A DNA stretch of 54,628 nt, from the NCBI GenBank assembly GCA_946185745.1, contig CAMHKQ010000014.1, positions 1 to 54,628 of the forward strand, written 5' to 3'. Positions within the stretch are counted from its first letter, which is position 1, and each line of letters opens with the position of its first letter. The stretch is from an uncultured Bacteroidales bacterium. GTDB taxonomy: Bacteria > Bacteroidota > Bacteroidia > Bacteroidales > UBA932. Below, piece by piece: positions 8,023-15,158 of the stretch. The notes under the pieces are model-generated. The model was given only the letters and a program-made list of their open reading frames with translations, did no database searches and had not been told where the DNA came from. The position numbers and the translations under genes are program-made.

Positions 8023-8568
8023 CTACCTGTTGGCTGAGCGGAGGAATTTCAGCGTATCCACCTTAAACGAGGGAGTGTTTTCGAGCGCGGGATATTTCAG
8101 CCGTTCGCGCACTATGAACGCACCGGGAAAATATGGTTTGATGCTCTGCAGCAGCGCCAGGGCCTCGCTCTTGGTGCGGAAGTCACCCACCGTGACCTTG
8201 AAATACGGGCTGGAGAAGGTCCGGTACGCCGAGATGCCGGGATTGAGCGACTTGAAGCGGTAGAGGGCGCTTTCGCTGTCGCCGCGGGCGGTGCGGCTGT
8301 TGTCGAAGAAGATACGGATGCGGTAGCCGTTGATTCCCTTGCCTTCGACTTTACGGGACATAAGACTGCGGACGGCTCCGCTCTGGTCTATCTGCACGTT
8401 GTCGGGAAGCACCGAGTAAATGCTCTTTCCGGCCAGGGTGCTGTCCACTTCGTTGATGGGGGTGAACACCAGGGAATCGGCCCAGACATATCCGTCAGGG
8501 ACCTCCTGGGCCCGGAGGGCCGCACATCCGGACAGCAGCGCGATGATTATGATGAGTGCCTTTTTCAT
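8023..8568 (-). CDS. Secreted SPOR-domain protein
   Basis: The 181-aa product has an N-terminal signal sequence (MKKALIIIIALLSGCAALRAQ) and a C-terminal SPOR-like domain (about 95-160). The domain includes GYRIRIFFDNSRTARGDSES, a central FKSLNPGISAYRTFSSPYFKVTVGDFRT and FPGAFIVRERL. SPOR domains bind denuded peptidoglycan. It may be a lipoprotein through LLSGC or be cleaved after RAQ. The start overlaps the upstream LEA-like gene by 4 bases (ATGA), implying translational coupling. Confidence 0.82.
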   Translation of the reverse strand: MKKALIIIIALLSGCAALRAQEVPDGYVWADSLVFTPINEVDSTLAGKSIYSVLPDNVQIDQSGAVRSLMSRKVEGKGINGYRIRIFFDNSRTARGDSESALYRFKSLNPGISAYRTFSSPYFKVTVGDFRTKSEALALLQSIKPYFPGAFIVRERLKYPALENTPSFKVDTLKFLRSANR

Positions 8569-9041
8569 TTCTGTTTCTTGATAAGACGTTCCAATGGAAT
8601 GTCATCGAATGCCAATTCCTTGCCAATCCCTGCGATCATGGCTTTCGCCTTCACGCTGACGCTGTATTCCTCGCTCCTGAAGTCCCTTGCCAGAAGCATC
8701 AGGTTGAGCAGCGTGACCGCCGGGTCAATCTGGCCGCTGACGGGTATTTTGTAGAGCCTGTCGCACCTGCCCTCGACCGCAAGGTTTTCTGCGCTGAAAT
8801 GGGCCAGGTGCACGCTGTCGCGGAAGATTTCAGCCTCGAGGTCCATGATGTTGAAGGCCGGAGCGGGATTGTCGATCCCCACCTCCACCACGGCATCGAG
8901 CGACTTGAGGCCGGACGGGGTGACCGATTCCACCGCGAACGAGGTGATTTTTATGTCTTTGTATTTCCGTACGCCGCAGCTGCACGCAAGCATGGCTGCG
9001 AGCAAAATGACGAATACTTTTATGACACGTCCCGTTCTCAT
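8565..9041 (-). CDS. LEA14-like (WHy-domain) lipoprotein
   Basis: The 158-aa product starts MRTGRVIKVFVILLAAMLACSC, a lipoprotein signal. The body resembles LEA type 2/WHy beta-sandwich proteins: ITSFAVESVTPSGLKSLDA, VEVGIDNPAPAFNIMDLEAEIF and IPVSGQIDPAVTLLNLM. Its function is unknown, probably in the envelope. It heads the transcript leading to the SPOR gene and rpoN. A TAACTTTG box at 9055-9062 is its likely promoter. Confidence 0.75.
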   Translation of the reverse strand: MRTGRVIKVFVILLAAMLACSCGVRKYKDIKITSFAVESVTPSGLKSLDAVVEVGIDNPAPAFNIMDLEAEIFRDSVHLAHFSAENLAVEGRCDRLYKIPVSGQIDPAVTLLNLMLLARDFRSEEYSVSVKAKAMIAGIGKELAFDDIPLERLIKKQK

Positions 9042-9054
9042 TGCATTTCAATCG

Positions 9055-9081
9055 CAAAGTTACGAAAATTATCTAACTTTG
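9055..9081. promoter_or_regulatory. Facing divergent -7 boxes of the LEA-like gene and miaB
   Basis: CAAAGTTA at 9055-9062 reads TAACTTTG on the minus strand for the lipoprotein gene. TAACTTTG at 9074-9081 serves miaB on the plus strand. Together with flanking G and C they form a 9-bp inverted repeat. Each -33 region must overlap the opposite promoter, so the two are probably mutually exclusive. Confidence 0.6.
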
Positions 9082-9091
9082 CGATGCTACA

Positions 9092-10396
9092 ATGAAGAAG
9101 GTATATATAGAGACATACGGCTGCCAGATGAATGTGAACGACACCGAAGTGGTGTTCTCCATTCTGGGAAAGGCAGGCTACGGAAGAACCGAAGACATGT
9201 CCGAGGCGGACGTCATAATGGCCAACACCTGCTCGATCCGCGACAATGCGGAGCAGCGCATCTGGGGGCGAATAGACCAGTTTTTCGGGCAGAAGAAAGC
9301 CCGTCCCGGCGTGATCGTCGGCATCCTGGGCTGCATGGCCGAGCGCCTGAAGGAAGCACTGCTTGACAGCGGCAAGGTCGATCTCGTCGCGGGGCCCGAC
9401 GCTTACCGCTCCCTCCCCGCCCTGATAGACGCCGCAGGCGACGGCCATCCGCAGATAAACGTGGAGCTGTCCAGGGAAGAGACCTACGGGGACATCTCCC
9501 CTGTCCGCCTTGACAAGAACGGCGTCTCCGCCTTCATCAGCATCATGAGAGGCTGCAACAACGTGTGCTCCTACTGCGTCGTCCCCTACACCCGCGGGGC
9601 CGAAAGGAGCCGTGACTGCCATTCCATAGTGAAAGAGGCCTGCGACTGCCTCGAAAAGGGCTACAAGGAGGTCACCCTGCTGGGGCAGAACGTGGATTCC
9701 TATCTGTACGAGGGTGTGAATTTCGCCAAACTCATTGCAATGGTGGCGGAGCTCTCCCCTTCCCTGCGCGTGCGCTTCTCCACCTCCCATCCCAAAGACA
9801 TCTCCGACGAGCTCATCCACACCATGGCCAGGTACGGCAACGTCTGCAGGCACATACATCTTCCGGTGCAGAGCGGCAACGACCGCATACTCGAGAAGAT
9901 GCGCCGCCGCTACGACCGCGAATGGTATCTGGAAAGGGTGCGGAAAATCCGCTCAGTCATGCCCGACTGCGGCATCACCACCGACGCCATCGTGGGCTTC
10001 TGTTCCGAAACCGAGGAGGAATTCCGCGACACTCTCTCCATTTTCAGCGAGGTCGGCTACGATTCCGCCTTCATGTTCAACTATTCCGAACGGCCGGGCA
10101 CCCTGGCTTCGCGCAGCTACCCCGACGACGTTCCGCAGGAAGTCAAGACCAGAAGGCTCGAAGAGCTCATCGCCCTGCAGAACAAGCTCTCGCTCGATAG
10201 CAACCGCAGGGATGTCGGAAAGGAATTTCAGGTGCTGGTGGAAGGGCCTTCCAAGAAGAACCAGGCCGAGCTCTGCGGCCGCACCGGCTCCAACAAGATG
10301 TGCGTCTGGCCCGACATCACCCACCACGCCGGAGACTATGTGCGCGTAAAAGTAGTCGACTGCACCCAGGCCACCCTCATCTGCAAAAAAGTTTAG
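9092..10396 (+). CDS. miaB: tRNA-2-methylthio-N6-dimethylallyladenosine synthase MiaB
   Basis: This radical SAM methylthiotransferase modifies A37 of tRNAs that read UNN codons. Its 434 aa contain an N-terminal UPF0004 domain with auxiliary cluster cysteines C11, C47 and C81 (YGCQMN, ANTCSIRDNAE, GCMAER). The radical SAM motif C155-x3-C159-x2-C162 reads GCNNVCSYCVVPYTRG, and a C-terminal TRAM-like domain follows. The next gene starts 7 bases downstream, suggesting co-transcription. Confidence 0.96.
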   Translation: MKKVYIETYGCQMNVNDTEVVFSILGKAGYGRTEDMSEADVIMANTCSIRDNAEQRIWGRIDQFFGQKKARPGVIVGILGCMAERLKEALLDSGKVDLVAGPDAYRSLPALIDAAGDGHPQINVELSREETYGDISPVRLDKNGVSAFISIMRGCNNVCSYCVVPYTRGAERSRDCHSIVKEACDCLEKGYKEVTLLGQNVDSYLYEGVNFAKLIAMVAELSPSLRVRFSTSHPKDISDELIHTMARYGNVCRHIHLPVQSGNDRILEKMRRRYDREWYLERVRKIRSVMPDCGITTDAIVGFCSETEEEFRDTLSIFSEVGYDSAFMFNYSERPGTLASRSYPDDVPQEVKTRRLEELIALQNKLSLDSNRRDVGKEFQVLVEGPSKKNQAELCGRTGSNKMCVWPDITHHAGDYVRVKVVDCTQATLICKKV

Positions 10397-10403
10397 GCGC
10401 CCC

Positions 10404-11627
10404 ATGACCCCGCATGGGACCATATCTCTGGGAGATGCCGCCAGGATTAGCGGCCCGCAGGCATTCAACCTGATGATAAAACCCGCCGGTTCGGCATGCA
10501 ATCTGGCATGCCGCTACTGCTATTATCTGGACAAGGCCGAAATCTACGCCGGCAGGGAGACGGTCATGAGCCCGGAAATGCTGGAAACGGTAATCCGGGA
10601 ATACATCCGAGCCAACGACGTGCCCGAGATCCAGTTCAACTGGCATGGCGGCGAGCCTCTGGTGTGCGGCCTTGACTTCTTCCGGAAGGCAGTGGAACTG
10701 GAGCGGAAATACTCCGGCGGCAAAACCATTTTCAACACCATCCAGACCAACGGTACCCTGATCACCCCCGAATGGGCCGCGTTCTTTGCGGAAAACAGGT
10801 TTCTCGTCGGCATCTCAATTGACGGGCCAAGGTCCGTCCATGACAGGTACCGCGTCGACAAGGGAGGGGCTCCTACCTTCGACAGGGTGATGAGGGGGTT
10901 GGAGTGCCTCAAGGCCGCGGGAGCGGAGTTCAACACCATGAGCGCGGTAAGCAAGGCCGGCGAAGGCCGCGGGCTGGAGATCTACGAATTCCTGAAGGCC
11001 GCCGGCAGCCGCTTTATGCAGTTCATGCCGGTTTATGAGCATGTTCTCGACGGCCGCATAGTCCCGCCTTCCACCCCGGGCTCGAAGCCCGGAAAATGGT
11101 CGGTCAGCGCGACAGGGTTCGGTCATTTCCTCTGCCAAATCTTCGATTACTGGGTCAGGCACGACGTGGGGAAAGTGTTTGTAGGCCAGTTCGATGCGGC
11201 CCTGGCCTCCTGGTGCGGGGTGCCTCCAGGCATCTGCGTGTTCAACCGCAGCTGCGGCGGCAATTCCGTCATCGAGCACAACGGCGACGTCTATCCCTGC
11301 GACCATTTCGTGTATCCCCGCTACAGGCTCGGGAACATCGCCACCGACGATCTCAGGGCCATGATGAACTCGGACACGCAGATCCGCTTCGGCATGGACA
11401 AGCGCGACACGCTCCCGAAAAAATGCCTTGACTGCAGGTATCTCTTCGCCTGCAACGGCGAATGCCCCAAACACCGTTTCAGCATCACTCCCGCCGGCGA
11501 ACCCGGCCTCAACACCCTCTGCGAAGCCTACCTGCGCTTCTACAGCCATACCGAACAATACTTCGCGCGCATGCGCGATCTCCTCCTCTCCGGCTCCGCC
11601 CCCGCCGACATCATGGCGGAAATATAA
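10404..11627 (+). CDS. Anaerobic sulfatase-maturating enzyme-like radical SAM/SPASM protein
   Basis: Enzymes of this family convert an active-site Cys or Ser of sulfatases to formylglycine. The 407 aa include the radical SAM motif C32-x3-C36-x2-C39 (ACNLACRYCYYLDK), NWHGGEPLVCGLDFF, IQTNGTLI and SIDGP. The C-terminal SPASM clusters include CGGNSVIEHNGDVYPCDHFV, KKCLDCRYLFACNGECPKHR and CEAYL. No sulfatase gene lies in this window, so the substrate is not shown here. It sits just left of the integrated element. Confidence 0.9.
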   Translation: MTPHGTISLGDAARISGPQAFNLMIKPAGSACNLACRYCYYLDKAEIYAGRETVMSPEMLETVIREYIRANDVPEIQFNWHGGEPLVCGLDFFRKAVELERKYSGGKTIFNTIQTNGTLITPEWAAFFAENRFLVGISIDGPRSVHDRYRVDKGGAPTFDRVMRGLECLKAAGAEFNTMSAVSKAGEGRGLEIYEFLKAAGSRFMQFMPVYEHVLDGRIVPPSTPGSKPGKWSVSATGFGHFLCQIFDYWVRHDVGKVFVGQFDAALASWCGVPPGICVFNRSCGGNSVIEHNGDVYPCDHFVYPRYRLGNIATDDLRAMMNSDTQIRFGMDKRDTLPKKCLDCRYLFACNGECPKHRFSITPAGEPGLNTLCEAYLRFYSHTEQYFARMRDLLLSGSAPADIMAEI

Positions 11628-11690
11628 AAAACAGGCATCCATTTAGAGGCTGGATGCCTGTCTATCCATCAGTAAACGTGACATCAATCA
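11625..11690 (-). ncRNA. Candidate short transcript of about 65 nt
   Basis: A canonical promoter at 11697-11726 points left, and a strong hairpin with T-run ends near 11625. The implied RNA has no evident coding capacity beyond a 9-codon frame. It could be a small RNA, or the promoter-terminator shell of a deleted gene or tRNA. The promoter box TACCTTTGCAG is the type also used by the two tRNA genes here. Confidence 0.35.
11631..11661 (-). terminator. Hairpin terminator, stronger on the minus strand
   Basis: An 11-bp perfect stem, ACAGGCATCCA and TGGATGCCTGT, encloses 9 bases. Read on the minus strand it is followed by a six-T run that overlaps the radical SAM stop codon, so it best terminates leftward transcripts. 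It may also end the plus-strand miaB operon. Confidence 0.65.
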
Positions 11691-11696
11691 CTTCTG

Positions 11697-11726
11697 CAAA
11701 GGTACTAATACTTTTGAATCCTACAA
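11697..11726 (-). promoter_or_regulatory. Canonical minus-strand promoter without an obvious gene
   Basis: TTG (complement of 11724-11726), 19 bases, then TACCTTTG (complement of 11697-11704) give an exact match to the pattern used by tRNA-His, tRNA-Leu and rplS in this window. Confidence 0.65.
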
Positions 11727-11760
11727 CGGTTTCGGAGCGCAGCTCTGCTGCGCGACTAAG

Positions 11761-11801
11761 CCCCTTTCCCGAGGAAAGGGGTTTGGGGATAGGGTAACGT
11801 G
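11761..11801. repeat. G/C-block intergenic repeat-like element
   Basis: CCCCTTTCC, CGA, GGAAAGGGG forms a hairpin followed by GTTTGGGGATAGGGT. Elements of this kind (C-rich hairpin, then GGGG-TAGGG) are scattered in Bacteroidetes genomes. A looser relative lies at about 54481-54520. Function unknown. Confidence 0.35.
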
Positions 11802-11807
11802 GAGAGG

Positions 11808-11822
11808 GCCCCATATTGCACC
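11808..11822 (+). repeat. Inverted 15-bp copy of the tRNA-His 3' end
   Basis: GCCCCATATTGCACC matches exactly the last 15 nt of the tRNA-His gene, which is on the minus strand at 17066-17080. This copy is on the plus strand. It lies beyond the terminator that would have followed tRNA-His before insertion, so it is not a simple attachment-site direct repeat. Confidence 0.7.
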
Positions 11823-11824
11823 TA

Positions 11825-11860
11825 CGAAAAAAGCCCCCGACGTTTCGGAGGCTTTTTTCG
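11825..11860. terminator. Rho-independent terminator, probably the original tRNA-His terminator
   Basis: CGAAAAAAGCC pairs with GGCTTTTTTCG, with an inner CCGA/TCGG stem and a 4-base loop; T-runs suit both directions. Seven bases separate it from the left GGTGCAA attachment core. Excision of the element would place it just downstream of tRNA-His on the minus strand. Confidence 0.75.
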
Positions 11861-11867
11861 GGTCCTT

Positions 11868-11874
11868 GGTGCAA
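11868..11874 (+). other. attL core GGTGCAA
   Basis: Left copy of the 7-bp shared core, followed by GGAGGACTTGAACC. That tract resembles a tRNA T-arm plus acceptor end when read on the minus strand and parallels tRNA-His (GGTGCAATATGGGGCTCGAACC). The flanking bases differ from the right copy, as expected for serine-recombinase sites with short cores. Confidence 0.6.
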
Positions 11875-11893
11875 GGAGGACTTGAACCGCCTG

Positions 11894-11989
11894 ATGCCTT
11901 GGATAGACAAGATTTGGGCGTTGCATCCGTACTTCCCCGAACTGATGGGCAAGGAGCGGACCTTGCAGGGTGCGGAATTGCTGAAATGA
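11894..11989 (+). CDS. Possible 31-aa ORF or gene remnant at the left end of the element
   Basis: An open frame reads MPWIDKIWALHPYFPELMGK and ends LQGAELLK. The frame remains open upstream to the attL region (KEDLNRL), so it may be the tail of a longer reading frame cut by integration. The composition looks protein-like, with aromatic and acidic residues, but I recognise no family. It is not in frame with the large recombinase in the reconstructed circle. Confidence 0.25.
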   Translation: MPWIDKIWALHPYFPELMGKERTLQGAELLK

Positions 11990-12233
11990 CCGCGTTTTTT
12001 CTACTTCGATAGCCATCAATAACCGAGTGGAATTATCCAATGCAGAACAAGACGAAAAGCGGCTCCCTATGCCCGTACAAGGGTGTTTTTTCTCAAGTGT
12101 TATCCCGTTAAAATCTCGCTAATAGTAGCAGGTACGGTAGGGCATCAACTGTTTGCCGTATTGATTTTGTCCTCGTCCTCGACGAAAGAATGTTCTACTA
12201 TTCTTGACTTTTTTACCTTATCTACCTACTTAT
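11990..12233. other. Noncoding stretch in the element, nothing recognised
   Basis: This AT-rich interval between the left end and the small NUMOD3-like gene has only short open frames without clear coding signals. TTGAC followed by T-rich sequence at 12204-12220 may contribute to the promoter of the gene at 12234, but no TAnnTTTG box is present. Confidence 0.3.
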
Positions 12234-12422
12234 ATGAAAAGGATGACTATGAAAGAGTACAAGAGACAGTATCGTGAGTTAGACGATGAGACCAAGGAGA
12301 AGATTGCAGCAAGCCAACGCGGAAGGACGAAATCCGAAAGCCACAAGCAGCATATCAGCCAAGCGATGACGAAGTATTGGCTAACGGTTCCTCACCGACC
12401 GAGTTCAGGTGAAACAATGTGA
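12234..12422 (+). CDS. Small NUMOD3-like putative DNA-binding protein
   Basis: The 62-aa product contains DETKEKIAASQRGRTKSESH followed by KQHISQAMTKYW, two copies of a helix-turn pattern typical of NUMOD3-type nuclease-associated DNA-binding modules. No nuclease domain is attached. The start could be any of three close ATGs (12234, 12243, 12249). It lies directly upstream of the replication gene in the same direction, so it may help recognise the origin or regulate replication; that is inference. Confidence 0.6.
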   Translation: MKRMTMKEYKRQYRELDDETKEKIAASQRGRTKSESHKQHISQAMTKYWLTVPHRPSSGETM

Positions 12423-12484
12423 CTTGTATCCTCTTATCAAGGGGAAGATGTCATTGAAAATAATGAATGAGATGATGCGAGTAA

Positions 12485-13414
12485 GTGATTACATTCGACA
12501 AGTTGAAGATAGTAGCGGATATCCAAGCCATCAAGGTCTGCGACGAAACCCGATTTGAATTCATCGAGAAGGACGGCATTGTATGCTCGTTGAGGTACTA
12601 CCAAGAGCATCCGTTCCTACTGATGATAAAAGTTGATTACGAGTGCGGGGAAGTGGTCATCGAGTTCTGCGGAAAGATACTCGGGAAGGATTATCCACAA
12701 CTGATTTCCAAGGATACCATCCTTCAGTGTTTCCAAGCCATTGACGCACTCGGTTTCTGCAAGGTAGATGTCGATGCGATGATGGATGCGGAGGTGGTCA
12801 AATGCGATGTAACCAAGGATATCCCCGTTGCGGATGTTTCGCAGGTCACGGACTATATCCGCAGCCATATCAGGAACTACCAACAGTATCTATGCAGGAA
12901 GATGCGTAACGGGAATGTGGTCGTAGAGAAGAATGTGGTCAGCAAGAAAACCAAGAAGCGAATGACGATATACGACAAGGGAAAAGAGATGCAAAGGTCT
13001 GCAAATAGACCGTTCGTAGAGGAATACGGACTTGAGGATGCCTTCAGCGGGATGTGTCGTTTTGAGTTGAACCTTGATAGCAAGGAGCAGATACGAAGGT
13101 CGCTCCGCATCGCGGATACGAAACTGATGACGGTCCTATCGTCCGACGCGGACCCGATATCCGATTTCCTTGACGCAGCGGTGGAGCCCCGAGAAACCGT
13201 TCCGATGACCGACAAGAAGTCCTACTTGACGATGCTCGTACTGAAGGACTGCGACTATGATTTGGAGAAGGTGGAGGCGAAGATGCGTGAATTGACCCCG
13301 AGCAGGGGAACGAGTATCCGAGATATGATGAAACCGTACAAGGCGATGATGGAGAAGATGGGCAGTCAGCAGGAATCCGAAGTATGGGAAGATGTCCGAA
13401 GGAAACTGAAGTGA
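12485..13414 (+). CDS. Replication initiation protein, filamentous phage gene II/X-like
   Basis: The 309-aa product shows the pattern of phage/plasmid gene II/X-type replication proteins. KVDYECGEVVIEFCGKILGK is followed by the motif CDVTKD (107-112), YDKGKE (163-168) and RFELNL (192-197). Such proteins nick an origin to start rolling-circle replication. The start is GTG at 12485. I do not see a clear HUH motif, so the catalytic details are uncertain. The gene implies that the excised circle can replicate. It is separated from the following minus-strand gene by 115 bases that include AAGGTGA/TCACCTT inverted repeats. Confidence 0.65.
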   Translation: MITFDKLKIVADIQAIKVCDETRFEFIEKDGIVCSLRYYQEHPFLLMIKVDYECGEVVIEFCGKILGKDYPQLISKDTILQCFQAIDALGFCKVDVDAMMDAEVVKCDVTKDIPVADVSQVTDYIRSHIRNYQQYLCRKMRNGNVVVEKNVVSKKTKKRMTIYDKGKEMQRSANRPFVEEYGLEDAFSGMCRFELNLDSKEQIRRSLRIADTKLMTVLSSDADPISDFLDAAVEPRETVPMTDKKSYLTMLVLKDCDYDLEKVEAKMRELTPSRGTSIRDMMKPYKAMMEKMGSQQESEVWEDVRRKLK

Positions 13415-13463
13415 TGTGTCAAAACCTCAACCGTATCACTTTAAGACATAAAACAAGGTGACA

Positions 13464-13497
13464 CACCGTTGCCGAATGTATCACCTTATGACTTTGT
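13464..13497. repeat. Imperfect inverted repeat downstream of the replication gene
   Basis: AAGGTGA and TCACCTT are separated by about 18 bases between the convergent replication and barrel-protein genes. There is no T-run, so it is not a convincing terminator. It could be an origin or a protein-binding site. Confidence 0.3.
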
Positions 13498-13529
13498 GTT
13501 AAAAGAATATGCAATAGGCGGCGAGATTG

Positions 13530-14096
13530 TTACTGCTTCTTTTTCTTCCCAAAATAGAGTCCCCCTGACAAAGTGAGTACAAAATTACCTTCAGGAGCTA
13601 TATATCCATTCAACATTACCTTGAAATAGTTCCAATCAAAGCCGAAACCCGAAATTACAAGTGGAATGGGTTTTCGCTCCACATGATGAATCCACATATC
13701 ACTTTGTTGGGCATATGCTAAACCCGCTCTGCAAAACAGCGGGAGTTTCCCCATGGTAAATCCATAATCGCCAAATGCTCCGACATACGCGAAGTTGGGT
13801 CGCACAAAACTATCGGGCTCATCCTCCTCAAAGAAATAATCGGCTATTGCCTGATTCATGGCTCCGACTTCGGCCCCCCATCGCCATGGAGTATTCTTTA
13901 TTGCAATGTCAAAACCGAGTGTGAGGCTCATTGTAAAGTTTTCGGCTGACCCTTTCTTACAGAAGGTATTGCCCATAACTCCATATTGCCCTCCGACTCT
14001 CCAAAGCATATCTGATTGTGCAGAACACCTTGTTTCAGAGATAATGCCGATGGCAAATATCGTTAGAATCAGCGAAATAGAATGAATATGTTTCAT
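13530..14096 (-). CDS. Predicted outer-membrane beta-barrel protein (element cargo)
   Basis: The 188-aa product has a signal peptide (MKHIHSISLILTIFAIGIIS, cleavage probably around CSAQ) and a body of alternating aromatic/hydrophobic strands: MSLTLGFDIAIKNTPWRWGA, AYVGAFGDYGFTMGKLPLF, and GGLYFGKKKKQ at the end. This suggests a small 8-strand-type barrel. No specific family is recognised. It is the only gene in the element without an evident role in DNA maintenance, so it may be cargo affecting the cell surface or phage susceptibility. Confidence 0.55.
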   Translation of the reverse strand: MKHIHSISLILTIFAIGIISETRCSAQSDMLWRVGGQYGVMGNTFCKKGSAENFTMSLTLGFDIAIKNTPWRWGAEVGAMNQAIADYFFEEDEPDSFVRPNFAYVGAFGDYGFTMGKLPLFCRAGLAYAQQSDMWIHHVERKPIPLVISGFGFDWNYFKVMLNGYIAPEGNFVLTLSGGLYFGKKKKQ

Positions 14097-14153
14097 GGCA
14101 GCGATTTATATGTATAATTCTTTAAGGTATGTAAACCTTGCATCAAGATAGGT

Positions 14154-14378
14154 CTAATTCTTATGTGATGTGACAATAATGCCCCTGCGAATGATACACT
14201 TCTCGTTTGAATACGGTTTTCCTTCGGATATGTTGAGGTTCTTAAGGTAGGAGTACGAGACCCCGATGGCATCCTTGTCCCAATGGTCGGTCAGGGCCTT
14301 CAGGTTCCCATAGTAGTAGTGTTGGCCGTCCTTCTCAAGATGGACGATTGCCCGTTCTTGTTTCTTCTTTGGTTCCAT
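14154..14378 (-). CDS. Small hypothetical protein of the element
   Basis: This 74-aa protein starts MEPKKKQERAIVHLEKDGQH and continues YYYGNLKALTDHWDKDAIGV. It ends in a basic, beta-rich segment (NEKCIIRRGIIVTSHK). No domain is firmly recognised. Its DGxHYYxGxLKAL pattern and position opposite the small recombinase suggest a conserved accessory or regulatory protein. An upstream in-frame ATG would add 14 residues; I chose the internal ATG at 14376-14378 because the extension is hydrophobic and atypical. Confidence 0.5.
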   Translation of the reverse strand: MEPKKKQERAIVHLEKDGQHYYYGNLKALTDHWDKDAIGVSYSYLKNLNISEGKPYSNEKCIIRRGIIVTSHKN

Positions 14379-14412
14379 CCGTATCACGAATTTTAGCCAA
14401 AAGTAGTAAAAT

Positions 14413-14474
14413 GTTGCCAATATTCAAAATAAGCACTCAAAAAGTTGCATATTATTAAAATAAGCATTATATTA
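14413..14474. repeat. Two 31-bp-spaced direct repeats in the divergent promoter region
   Basis: GTTGCCAATATT followed by AAAATAAGCA (14413-14435) recurs as GTTGCATATTATT followed by AAAATAAGCA (14444-14466). Both blocks are offset by exactly 31 bp, about three helical turns. The pair fills the space between the small hypothetical gene and the small recombinase. It looks like a tandem operator or recombinase/replication binding site. Confidence 0.6.
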
Positions 14475-14510
14475 GCTCTTGCTAACGGATTGTGTCAAGA
14501 ATTAGTAAAA

Positions 14511-15158
14511 ATGCTAACACCCATTATGGATAAGGTTGTCATATTGGCTCGGGTATCGACCGACAAGCAGGAGTATCAGCGGCAGGTCAATGAACTGACC
14601 GACTATTGCACCCGCGTTGGATGGAGCGTGGAGGCAGTGTTCAGCAACAAGGTCAGCGGAGCAAAGCGGATGGAGGAGCGTCCCGAGATTATGGACCTCA
14701 TCGACTTTGTGAAGTCTAATGACATTGACAAGGTGGTCTGCCTTGAAATCAGCCGCCTCGGTCGTAACACGCTTGAGGCCCTGAAGGTCATCGAATGCCT
14801 CAACAAGTACGGGGTCAGTCTGTATGTCAAGAACTACAACCTTGAGACCCTCAACCCCGACGGCAAGGTCAATCCCGTCGCATCCCTCATCTGCACCATC
14901 CTGCTCGAAATCGCTTCGATGGAACGGCTGACCATCGCGGAACGGATGGCAAGTGGTCGTGACCAATACATCGCCAAGTGCCGCAGGGAAGGTGTCAAGA
15001 TGGGCCGTCCCGCAACCTATCGGAAATCCGAGGATGCGTACAAGCAGCAGTATAGCCGTGAAATCGGTCTGCTCCGAAAGGGCATCAGTTTCCGCAACAT
15101 CGCCGCCATCACGGGCACATCCGTCAACACCCTCCGCAAGTTAAAGACCTTCATTTGA
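14511..15158 (+). CDS. Small serine recombinase (resolvase/invertase family)
   Basis: The 215-aa product carries an N-terminal resolvase domain with catalytic Ser in ILARVSTDKQEYQRQ, the conserved CLEISRLGRNTLEALKVI and the E-helix segment ASMERLTIAERMASGRDQYI. A short C-terminal helix-turn-helix follows (KGISFRNIAAITGTSVNTLR). It may act as a resolvase for circle multimers or as an invertase. The start could also be the ATG at 14526. It shares its divergent upstream region with the small hypothetical gene, including the 31-bp repeats. Confidence 0.88.
   Translation: MLTPIMDKVVILARVSTDKQEYQRQVNELTDYCTRVGWSVEAVFSNKVSGAKRMEERPEIMDLIDFVKSNDIDKVVCLEISRLGRNTLEALKVIECLNKYGVSLYVKNYNLETLNPDGKVNPVASLICTILLEIASMERLTIAERMASGRDQYIAKCRREGVKMGRPATYRKSEDAYKQQYSREIGLLRKGISFRNIAAITGTSVNTLRKLKTFI

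Noticed and set aside
11641..11661. Terminator acting only on the radical SAM gene
   Set aside because: The T-run is on the minus-strand side, so the plus-strand role is weaker than the leftward one.
11867..11890. tRNA gene read from the T-arm-like sequence at the left end
   Set aside because: Only a T-arm and acceptor-like 3' piece is present, with a stem mismatch and no 5' half; it is better explained as attachment-site mimicry.
12083..12277. 64-codon frame upstream of the NUMOD3-like gene
   Set aside because: It overlaps the NUMOD3-like gene in another frame and has no coding signature.
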